NCBI RefSeq assembly: GCF_000150275.1
Contig: NW_002060967.1
Location: 1 to 64,000, forward strand
DNA from: Trichoplax adhaerens
Taxonomy: Eukaryota > Placozoa > Uniplacotomia > Trichoplacea > Trichoplacidae
Direction: 5' to 3'
DNA: 64,000 nt
The first letter of the stretch is position 1, and every line of letters starts with the position of its first letter. The notes beneath the pieces are model-generated. The model was not told the origin of the DNA. It worked only from the letters and a program-made list of their open reading frames with translations, and searched no databases. This document shows, piece by piece, positions 23,319 through 33,682 of the stretch. The position numbers and the translations under genes are program-made.

Positions 23319-23973
23319 AATTGGTTTTCTAGTAAGTATCACAGGCCAAAGACAAGTAGAAACTATCAAGTTGCAGTAATAAAAAGCATGTCTTAAAATA
23401 TTACTAACTCTTAAAATTACATATCGAAAGATTAAAATCATCTTTGGGCTAATTAAGTCTCATAGCCGTTACTAATAGTATTTGATACTTCATTTTATTA
23501 ATAAACAAAGTTTAGCTCCCTAGGCAAACTTTAGTCAGTACAAGCCCGATTAATAAATGATCAGGCTTAAAACTTGAAGATTGTTTCTCCATGAAATTCT
23601 TGATAATCCTTTCTCATCTGTTCATTCTCCACCTTTGAAAATAATGTTGAGCTTAGTAAGGATTAGCTGCCCAATTAGTTTATACGTTCTATTTACTTTA
23701 AAAGTAGATGAACTGCGATATAAAAATTGACAATAATTTAATAATACCTACCAATATTGTACAAGAGTAGTAACAATAAGCAATTCAGTTAAAGCTAATT
23801 TAATGCTATAATAATAATTTTACATTTGATTACGATTTTTCAAAATATCATTACCAATACCTTTTACCAACGAATAACAATGGATAAATGATTACTGTGC
23901 ATAGTAGAAAAGAGAAAATAGCTCAATTAATAAGCGAAACAAATTGATGTGAAAATACTACTACCAGATGTTA
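23319..23973. other. Shortened pre-gene spacer
   Basis: Begins inside the shared spacer at the deletion junction and runs to the next E-box block. No gene. Confidence 0.5.
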
Positions 23974-23979
23974 CAGCTG
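23974..23979 (+). promoter_or_regulatory. Conserved E-box block upstream of GPCR gene
   Basis: CAGCTG in CTACCAGATGTTACAGCTGG, 240 bp before the start at 24214. The TATA-like motif of the other copies is degenerate here (CACGCATAATCAATC near 24149). Confidence 0.4.
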
Positions 23980-24213
23980 GTCAATTTAAAGCATTAATTC
24001 ACTTCGGATAATAAGACGGCTCTGGCTACAAGAGTAAAGTTAGGAGAATTCTTTCTATCAATCATTGAACTATTTCTAGATACTATTTAATCAAGAAACG
24101 TTAAATTATAATTGAGTATTAACAAAATCAATCATTCTACGGCCAAGCACGCATAATCAATCTTATGGACTTTTAGCTATAGGTGTATATTAAAAACATC
24201 CAACTGATCGACT

Positions 24214-25182
24214 ATGCTTAATGATACTAATTATACTCAATCGCTAGAAAATTCTATTTTTTTAGTTATCCAGTTTTCCCTTGTTACATTGACATTGGTT
24301 AGCAATATCACCCTAGTTGTGATCATTGCGTTCTCTAAGAATCTGCACGATCTATCTTATAACTTTATTATTAATATATCTATATCTGATATTATTGCAT
24401 CGATCATACAGTATACATATAACATTACAGCAATACCAACAGTTTCAATGTCTACACCTGTTGGTGCAGTGGTATGTCGATTAGCATATGGACTTTCGGT
24501 TGTATTGACCAATACCTCTATTGCAAGTTTGACTATGATAAGTATCCATCGATTAAAAATCGTTACTTGTCCTTTGACGTTTCGAAGCACAATCATTTTT
24601 AAACATTGTACTAAATTTATTATACTTTCTTGGCTTATGAGCGCCGTATTCGCTATCCCTGCTTTCCTAACAGGAGCTTATAATCCAACGACGAAAAGCT
24701 GCGACCTTAGTTTCCGTTATGGTAGCATCTTCAGCGTTGTTTATTTTTCCGCCACTTTGTTATTTATCTACTTGATTCCAGGAATAATAATGTTAAGGAA
24801 TTACAGACGTATCACAATCTGTTTATCCTCCCAAATATCCGGTAACACTGCTATAGCTCATGACCGTGAAGCCTCCATTAATCGCACAAGGAGCGTTATT
24901 CGAGTTTTTATCATCGCGACACTGGCACAAACATTACTAACATTACCCCATGTTGTATCTGTCTTGACTTATTCAATACTCAATCAGAATCAATTTCAGC
25001 TACTCTTCCATGATCCCAAATTTTTAGTAATCCTCTTGTTTTCGTTTGCGATCAATATCGCATCCTACTTGGTAAATCCATTTATGTTCTTAGTTTTCGA
25101 TAAAAATGTTAAAATTGCAGCGCATGACTTATATCTTCGAATTTATGACAGTTGTAGTAATAATATGAAATCATCAAAGTAG
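24214..25182 (+). CDS. Rhodopsin-like (class A) GPCR, 322 aa, intronless
   Basis: Last and longest intact array member, starting MLNDTNYTQ with NDT and NYT sequons. Landmarks: TM1 VSNI, TM2 SISDII, Cys in AVVCRLAYG, TM3 end SIHRLKIV, TM4 ILSWLMSA, loop 2 KSCDLSF, TM5 YLIPGI, TM6 LTLPHVV, TM7 NPFMF then FDKNVK. At TM3 His replaces the Tyr of the siblings, so this copy has H-R-L where most class A receptors have D/E-R-Y. The tail is three residues longer (NNMKSSK) because the usual TCATGA end reads TCATCA, and the stop is the next TAG. Ligand unknown; by family a G-protein-coupled plasma-membrane receptor. Confidence 0.92.
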   Translation: MLNDTNYTQSLENSIFLVIQFSLVTLTLVSNITLVVIIAFSKNLHDLSYNFIINISISDIIASIIQYTYNITAIPTVSMSTPVGAVVCRLAYGLSVVLTNTSIASLTMISIHRLKIVTCPLTFRSTIIFKHCTKFIILSWLMSAVFAIPAFLTGAYNPTTKSCDLSFRYGSIFSVVYFSATLLFIYLIPGIIMLRNYRRITICLSSQISGNTAIAHDREASINRTRSVIRVFIIATLAQTLLTLPHVVSVLTYSILNQNQFQLLFHDPKFLVILLFSFAINIASYLVNPFMFLVFDKNVKIAAHDLYLRIYDSCSNNMKSSK

Positions 25183-25620
25183 ATGCATCAGATATCATTT
25201 TTTTCATTAAAACTTAGTCTTGGATAGCTTGCGTACGATTTATAGCATTAATTGCTATCTAACTGTTATTCTTAAATGGACGAAAATTACTGCTATAGTA
25301 ACTTTGATACGAAATAATGATATAGAACTTGATCACTATTTTTTTGGGGGGGGGGGTTAATAGTTATTCCATCCTTATTCCATAAGAACTTTAATGCAAA
25401 GTAATGTTAGAATATTTGCTCACTATTAAATGAGATTAATGACTATCTAATCATTATTCTAAAATGGACCAAATTTCTAGTATAATAACTTTGTTGCGGA
25501 ATAATGTTAGAGCACTTGCTTACTCTTAATGCTGTTAAAGGTTGGTAGTTATCTAATCGCTATTCTAAAACGTGCCAAATTACTGCTGTGATAGCTTTGA
25601 TATAGAAACATGTCCATGAC
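25183..25620. repeat. Degenerate repeats ending the GPCR array
   Basis: Last block of the downstream repeat words (TTTGATACGAAATAATG, GTTAGAGCACTTGCTTACT). It includes an 11-base G run at 25346-25356. The array sequence fades out near 25620-25690. Confidence 0.55.
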
Positions 25621-28135
25621 GTTATCTTTCAATGATATTACTATTCCTTTCTACAATTGTTATCCTGATCTTTTATCATGTACTTATAATCTGATGGAAA
25701 TTGAGGAAATGATATTTGCATTTTCTTTATATCTTTCCCTTTTCTATCTAAATGTATCTTATACGAATAAATATTTTATTTTGAAGATGCCAGCCTCTTG
25801 TAATTGTGTACAAGTAATCATTCTAGGTGCTTGGCTGATATCCAAAGACATCTTGCAGTAGTAAAATTTTACTCACTATATACCATACAGTGTACAGCGA
25901 TGCTGGGTTATCCATAGTTTTGTAAAACTACCCCTGTAAAATTCTGGTATTGGCCAAGAGCGAATGCATCCAAGCAGAGCCTTATATGATCAATTCTTTA
26001 TACCGTGTATAGTTCTAATTGAATCGATTTCTGATAGCCCTAAATACGGCAACAGTATTCTTTTATACTTTTATATCAAAGCTAACGAATGAATCTAAAC
26101 CAGGAACATTTAAGAAACATTCCTATCTTTTCAAAATATTTTTCTGCTATCCCAATTCTACCAGCTAACGAATTAAAAAATATAAACGGAAGATTTGATA
26201 TACATTCTCACCTTCTTGTAACGGTGCATTTAGTAAGAGAAATCAGAATTTCTGTGTTGGATAGTTATAGTTGCCATGGGAATTCACCTCCATCAATAAG
26301 CGGTTTTCGGTGGCATTAAATAGTTCCTTCGTATTATGCATATTAACTTTATGTTTGCAAATAGTTTGCACAGCAGCCATAGTGCAACTCTGATAATGGC
26401 AAGAGAATTTAGTAATCCAACCAGCAACTTATGTGAATTGTAGTAATGGATTATCGATGATAAATTACTATTTCTACTTTGCAAAGTTGTCTTTGATTCT
26501 ATTCACAGTAGCATTAACCCTTCAAAATATTTTCCATCATTCCAAATCCCACCAATAAAATCTGTTATAGATGATTAGTTGTTAACGTATGTATTAATGA
26601 TTCTGTGCAAAAAATAGGAATCTCCGTAAAATTAGTTTAAATCCTAAACTTTCAAGAGGATAGTCTTTATTATGTCAGCAGAGGAAATTGCACACTTTTA
26701 CAAACGCAAGTAGAGCAATATGCACTTTCCTCATATTTAGTGTTGGCAACTTATAATAAAATTAGACTAAAGTTTGTGCATTAATCGATCCCTAGTTAAC
26801 ATACATTTTCTAGGACTAGTAGGTTAGGAGCAGATAGTAAATCAATTGTATTACTTCAAGAAAATCAGTGGATATTCCAATATTAAGAAACAGTATACCA
26901 TAAGTGTGCGCAACTAGTACACATCCTGTACATCTCGGCACCAGTCCTAATTATTTCCCCCAATAAGTAGTCAAATATATGAGCGCGGATAAAACAAAGT
27001 GAATAGAAATACGAAAGAATTGCGAGTCTTAAGATTTTGTTTTTAGTATTGTACCCGTCTTAACACATCTGGTCTTGGTCCAATTTCAAGTTAATTCATC
27101 CCTTTCATTATCGTATGACTAATACATTTCATGTACACTGCCCAGTGTAGCATAAACCTTCTCCCATTGCAAAATTTTTAAATCTAACAAAAGCCATCTT
27201 TCAACAATTTTCTGTATACAAACTTGACAAAAACATTTGTATTCATTCAGTGGATGCTTAAGATAGAAGCATCAGCAAAGTTTTATCTCAATCTCACCAG
27301 CATCACCATACTGTAGATAACGCTTTTAATAATATTCTTGGCAGTTGTGATCTACCGTTGTTTAAATTAAAAGATCGACGAGCTGTAAACATGCGAAAAT
27401 CCTGCTAATATCATATGGACATTACTGGTTTTTATGCATCATGACGAATACGAATAGACCGATCAAGCCAAATCATGTACACATATTTTCTTTCGAAATT
27501 AACGCCACAGCGACCATGATACACAATTAATAAAGCGCTATAACATTTTATTAAAATTTTGACGTTTGTGTTATACAATTAAAGTAACTATAAAAATCTA
27601 GTTCTCTCAGCAAGCAATAGTATGCATAAGAATATATAACTCGATCTAAGATACCACTTGTCGCGATATATGAACAAACATCTACTAATTATCATAGAAG
27701 AGATGATAAAATTGATAGCATAACAATGCTGAAATCTTTTGAACATAGGTACAAGATAACTCAGTCCACTTTCTATGAATATTCAAAGTAAAAGTTACTG
27801 AAGAGTCGCAATTTAGAAAGATTTCGTATAAATGGCGCATACCAGAATTTTTTGCTAATATACGCGTAATCTAGTCAGGCTAAATGTGTAATCATAAATA
27901 GAATGTTAACTAAAAAAATGGTAGAATTTGATAACATATATACGAATATCAAGGAGTTAAATCAATTACAGATACAGGACAAAAAACCTATCTAACGCCA
28001 TTTGACTATATAATACTTGGCATCTATTTTTGTCGAAGCAGATAGTGCAACTAATTGCTCACTTACGAAAGTGTCTTACTTCTATCTGCCTACTACAGTA
28101 CTAACGCTCTTACACAAGTACTATAATATAACTAA
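25621..28135. other. Gene-poor stretch
   Basis: AT-rich. Short open frames (25610-25861 and 26089-26319 plus, 26293-26484 minus) have no recognisable domain or splice context. Two weakly similar stretches, near 26120-26260 and 26510-26640, share CTTTTCAAAATATTTT(T/C)C words. Nothing firm. Confidence 0.4.
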
Positions 28136-30093
28136 TTAAACCGGAATAGACCAATCACTATCAATGATTCCATACTAAAATAAAAATAAAAGCATCTCAG
28201 TAATGTTGAAATCCGTATCGATAAATATCTTATTTCAATGAATAATATTTAATATTTAAACTACTTACTTGAATATCTATGATTTGACGATATAACCTTT
28301 CTGCAATAGATTGCCCCTCACTAGCCGTAGGTAATAAAATTTCCTGAATGTAGCAACATAAAACATTAAAATAAGGGCAACTAACTACACAGTAAATGTA
28401 GACTTTCAATAAAAATACTACAAAAGTCTTACATGATCTTTATATAATATTTTATCGACCGGGCTAACAACACAAGCCGTTCCAGCACCAAAAATTTCTA
28501 ATAACTATATAACATGATAATTCTCATCATCAAAACAATTCATATAGGTACCTATAAAAGAACTAACATCAACACTATCTCTTCAAATATACCCTATCTT
28601 CTTTGCTAGCTTGTACCACATCTTTCATTGTAAAGTCTTCTTCTACAACTTTTATACCATCCTAATTGTTACAAAAAATTCAGTTACGTCATTTATTCTA
28701 TTACACAGATAATGCTTGTTCATTAAAAGCATCCCAAAGTATTTATATACCCATTGCCTAGCGATATCAAGCAGAGACAAACGAGTAATACCAGGTAAAA
28801 TTAATCCATTCAGCGGTGGAGTCCTGAGCTCTTTTTCTATATTAGTATTAAATAATCATATTTACTGCATTCATGGTATAATAGATTCTACCAAGTTATC
28901 CTTACCCCCATTTTCGTTAATCCAATACATAAAAATGTTCATTGTGCCAATTTCAGTTACCTATGCATTATTAATTATGCAGAATTAATGCTACTTTAGC
29001 TATGAGTATATCATCGAAAATAGATTCGGACGATTTTAATGCTCATAGTACGTACGCTGTGCTCCTTGCCATATAACCAAAGAACCTGTTGGCAACCGTG
29101 CTTCTCAGCTCTATTTAAAGGGGCTACAGTTGGACCATAATTGCTGTAAACGATATATTAAAAGAATTATAAATAGATCATAATATTACAGTACCCGTAC
29201 CGGTAATTGCTTAAAAGCAATCTCAAGATACATACCCTCCAACTTTTGCCCATCCTAAACCGCCAGGCCACGCACGAATAAATTCAGTATCAGCCCATAA
29301 AGCAATGGGATTAAGGACACCGGTGGTAAAGTATGCTCCAACCGGACAAAGAATGATATACAGTAATGCTGATTTGCTGGTTTTAACACCTAAAGTAGGC
29401 TGTATAAATATTATACCAACTAAGATAACGTTATAATAACCACATGAATTGGTCTAATAGCTTACATCTGTTCCAATCATAGTTGGCCTGATATAAAGTG
29501 AAGCATTCTTAGATTCAGGTACCCAATCCATATCAGTTTTAAGTAATTCTTTCAGACATTCAAGAAATTGATCTCCAGAAAATCCCTATGATGCAATAGT
29601 TACATGTGATTCTATGTTCTATCGTAAGATACGCAGGATGTGAAAAAGTACAATCCGTCACTATCGTTATTAGCAATGTTTACTAACAGGAAGACCCAAG
29701 CTCTGAGCGCTTTTGTTCATTCTTTCCATATTGAGTTGGGGTCTGAATAATCTTATTCTACCATCAGTACCTTTATATGCTTTCATACCTTCAAAAGTCT
29801 TTTATAAAATTAAATAAATACTCACTTAGATTCGTAATAAAAATAAGGGTTTACCAATTAAATGGATGAAGAGTGTTTCATGTAACCAATACCTCAAGTG
29901 AATAATGGAAAACTTTTGCTACTGGAGAAATCTGCAAATCACGTATTGGGCCAATACGAGGTTCTTTCCATCCTATATCTTTATGCCATTCTATGGTAAG
30001 CATATGATCAGTTGTGTTGTGACCAAATATTAAATCTTTCTCAGCAGGTTTTGGCTTAGGATTTTCAGTCCTTTCAATAGTTAGATTTTTAGC
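28136..30093 (-). CDS. BCAT: Branched-chain amino acid aminotransferase (5' exon missing)
   Basis: PLP-dependent enzyme of fold type IV that transfers the amino group of Leu, Ile and Val to 2-oxoglutarate. Eleven in-phase coding exons read on the minus strand: 30093-29893, 29798-29688, 29585-29466, 29399-29236, 29143-29056, 28960-28906, 28836-28751, 28661-28593, 28504-28433, 28343-28269, 28174-28136. All have GT/AG borders. Diagnostic peptides in order: [76 protein letters not shown] (Lys of the PLP Schiff base), [36 protein letters not shown], and the C-terminus [12 protein letters not shown] before TAA. The CXXC redox pair of vertebrate enzymes is CVVS here. The frame begins AKNLTIERT, so one or more 5' exons, including any mitochondrial presequence, are not found. 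Confidence 0.95.
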
Positions 30094-31144
30094 CTAAATA
30101 TCCAAGTTGGCAACAATACACTAATGTTATTGCATTGAAATTCATGATTGAGTAGTAGTATGCTAAAAAGTAATTACATTATAGATAGCATTTGTAGAAC
30201 TCTTTCATGATAGAACGATTATGGAACATACTGGTAAGAATAAAAAATCATGGGCAGAAGTTATACAATTGCTACATGATCAAAGCTTTCAAAATTTCAA
30301 TATCATGATACTAAATTTAGTAAACTACAGTATAATTACAGTGAACTACTGTTTCTGACTGCCAATGTAATGCTTGAAGCTAGAAGTACGTACGACGAGC
30401 TTATACAGAAAGTAATCATTAAAGATTACTCATACTACAGTACTTTCAATGAGATGCCAATGTTATGAAATACATTACGACTATAATCATGACCTTCATC
30501 ATTCTGAATATCTCTCTAAAATACTAGCTGTAATATCATCCGCTAGAAAAGAAAGGTACAAACTTTGACTTGAATATCTCATGCAAATACGCTGTAACTA
30601 AATCTTTTCAATGCAATCTACGCAAATACACTAGCGTCAAAATGTAATATAATCCATATTTGACATCTCTGTCTAGATATCGCTATGCTTTATGGACTTT
30701 AAAGTAAACTGGTATAGCATATCCTAGCACAAGACATGGCGTAATAATTTGATTATAACGCTACTGAGCGAATCCATACTGTGCTATAGGATTTCGGCGC
30801 CTTATGCTGTTTTTGCTGATTTTGCAAGTGGTCTAGAAGCAAAGCATGGTACTTATTACATACATATTAACGTTATACAACTGCACAGTAAGTAACGATA
30901 TTGTACACTATTTATATCATTTCTTATAATAATAATTCAATTAATCCAATGGACACTTTGTAACGACAAGACTATGATCGTTATGGTAAGCATAGGCCAA
31001 TGCTATTTTTAATCGAAACTAGTAATATTTTAGTTCTATCTGTACTGTTATCTATTATTGATTATAATTATTAATGACCAACTGAAACTAGCAAACTGAC
31101 TTGTTTACACGTGAGATCTTCAATATTTTCTATCCAATCTCCTA
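30094..31144. other. Probable 5' intron/flank of the aminotransferase gene
   Basis: No exon with a convincing start codon and donor could be identified for the aminotransferase. AT-rich with no repeats of note. Confidence 0.35.
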
Positions 31145-31330
31145 CTAAATTTTCATTGTAATAGAGTGTTTTGGTAACTTAAAATTCAAATCACGTAAAC
31201 TGTTGCGTAACAAAGTTAGAAGTTCGTGTATAATTGCTATTGTATGAATAGCAAGTGTGCCACGTTCATATAATTGCCAAGGAAAGGAGAAATTTCTAAC
31301 ATCTCCGATTAATAGTAAAATCAAAACGTG
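31145..31330 (-). other. Coding-like fragment, unknown
   Basis: On the minus strand a frame of about 57 codons ends in TAG at 31145-31147. It contains GDVRNFSFPWQLYERG, then LAIHTIAIIHELLTLLRN and SLRDLNFKLPKH. The amphipathic, helix-like composition looks coding, but no family is recognised, there is no clear start, and splice borders are weak. It could be an exon, a pseudo-exon or chance. Confidence 0.22.
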
Positions 31331-32373
31331 TACAGTACAATCATTCCGCTTCTACCCCAACTAGAATTTGATAAAATACTAACGCTTATACAAAGCAAAT
31401 TGAGTTCAATTTTAAATTTATAGTTTAAGGATCGTATTGAGTATCGTTGGAGAAAGATAACAGGGAAGCCAACCCCTTTGATTTGTGATGATTATTGGTC
31501 ATAAAACAGAAGAAAAAGGTGTCATACAGTATTACTGTTATTTTCGCTCAATTTCATCCATTTCAATCAATATTAAGTAATAGCTAACTAATGCAGGCTG
31601 CCTTAATACACCTACTAGCTGTAATGAGCAGAAATTGGAAGCAACTAATGTACAGCATGGAAATGATGTCAAAATACCCTAAAAAGTAGTCCTATAATCG
31701 TCCTATTTCATAGTTCTCTAATAATAACACGGCAGTAGTCTAATTAGCCGCCCACAACTGATCATAAATCAATTACTAGCAACCACAATTATTGAATCCA
31801 TGAATAATATCGAGTTGTGACTGCCGTATGGCACTGTACTCGACATTGATTGTAGTTTAATTGACTTTAGTTTGAAGTCAAGGCCTTAAGCAAGATGCTA
31901 CACACTGTGGTACTGTACACTGTGCAGGATATCGTTATTACTTTCCAGTATCTTCCAATTAATTAATAAGTGCCCTAAGACAGTATGTTCCAAATTCTAC
32001 TTTATAAAACAGCGAAATCGATTTTAATTTATTGTTTTGCTAATAAATATATGGTGCACTTACAAATCCAATTAAAATAGCATCAAAAAGTTAGCTGATT
32101 GGAATATTATTCCTAACTTTTACTCTCAAGGAAAAGTAACCTGATCAAAATGATACTAGTGTAAAATAAGCAAGACTGCATGAACTATTGCAATGAGGAG
32201 TAAGCAGAGTAGCGGGTTGATTGTGCACAGTAATGACCATTAGTGACCGACCATATGTAGCTAACAAGGTCGATGAAATTGTTATTCCTTTTCAAATGTC
32301 TAACAGTTGAATTAAAATTCATTTGGCAGTCGAACCCATAGTATAAATAAAACTGCTATTTTTTTAAATAACC
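31331..32373. other. Gene-poor stretch
   Basis: Nothing recognisable on either strand. Confidence 0.35.
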
Positions 32374-32442
32374 ATATACTATGGACTACTAGAAGTAGAA
32401 AAAATATGATATGATATTTTTTTTCTAGTAGTCCATGTATAT
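32374..32442. repeat. Long foldback (inverted repeat)
   Basis: ATGGACTACTAGAA (32381-32394) is matched by TTCTAGTAGTCCAT (32423-32436). Inside them AAAAAATAT (32399-32407) pairs with ATATTTTTT (32414-32422). Outside, ATATAC and GTATAT continue the pairing across one bulge. The result is an almost complete hairpin of about 69 bp. Might be a small foldback element or an inverted-repeat remnant. Confidence 0.6.
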
Positions 32443-33682
32443 ACAGTACTTGACACTGATAGTTTTAGAATGTAGCTATTGGCTAAAACCATAAAAATAG
32501 TGTTCATTCTTTCATTTACAAGTAAACTAAAATCGATGACAAACTTGAAGCAGTCGTCTTCCATTAAAAATAAAATTGATTTAAATTTATAGGATTATAA
32601 TTGGCTGCTAAATACTGCCGGTTGTCAATAATCAATGTATTCATTTCAAGCATCCTATGATTTCACATCAGAAAAACGATGCAATCGTAACGTATGGGGG
32701 GGGGGGGGAAATAGTTAGCACAGTTGATCTATTTTAAAGCAATTAGTGGCGATGAAATATAAAGCAACAGTAACGTAGGTGTACGCATCATTGTCGTGGA
32801 AATATGGATCCGAAGTAGTATTTATATAAGTGTTTTGCGACGGAGCATATCATCGCAACCATCACATCAGTCCTGGTGATAATGTAATCCTTGGCTAATG
32901 TGATCCACCAACGTACTATAGCATATGCTATTATATAGTGTGATGAAAAGCTCCGCAGGTGAAGATTATCATGGCGTTAATTAATTCAATGACTTATTAG
33001 TAGAGTAATAATAAAATCCAATTATCATCTCAATGCATGTATTCATCGAGTCACTAGTCGCTGGCGTTATTATTCTTAATCCTAGTCTATTGTATATATA
33101 TATATATATCGACGATATATTCATGATGAATGAAGAAATCTCTTGTAGAAATCATCTATTCTTTTTCTATTTCAATGCTAGTTTGCTTTGTCGATAGTTG
33201 GGTTATACAATAGACTTCTCCGTATGGAAGAAAAGTGGATGATGAGCAATATCAATGTGTACAATTCAACAACTGTTGGTACTGTATTTAGTAATTTGCA
33301 TCAGATGGCGTAAGCGAATAGAACGAATTAATCCATTACTGAAGTGGACAAACTATTCTGGATAGGCTCCGTATGCGAGTTGCTTTGGTAATCAACAGTC
33401 CTATCAAGACGTCGCATAAAACAACTGTTGCCAACTCTTTCTTCAATACCTTGTATTGGATGGTGTAAACTAACAGGATGCCATCATCCATACCATAGTG
33501 GAAAACTATTTCTCCATTATTTATTTACTGCTTCTTCAACAACCCATTTCGTTCAGTATGGATTGATTCTCTCCATTATGTCAAGTTAAAAGTCCAGTAG
33601 ATTCTGTGTAACGTAGACAATCATTTCAATCGATCAGCCAGCAACAGACAATCCGTCGTCAAGTCTGCTAGTTGAGTAGAAT
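32443..33682. other. Gene-poor stretch with homopolymer and TA repeat
   Basis: Contains a 13-base G run (32696-32708) and a short (TA)n microsatellite (33093-33109). From about 33.0 kb the base composition becomes less AT-rich. No gene recognised. Confidence 0.4.

Noticed and set aside
24357-24596. 79-codon minus-strand ORF
   Set aside because: Antisense shadow of the intact GPCR gene; the same holds for 50232-50429 (minus) over MS4A-like unit 3.
28716-28988. 90-codon plus-strand ORF
   Set aside because: Antisense shadow of aminotransferase exons that read correctly on the minus strand with consistent splice sites.
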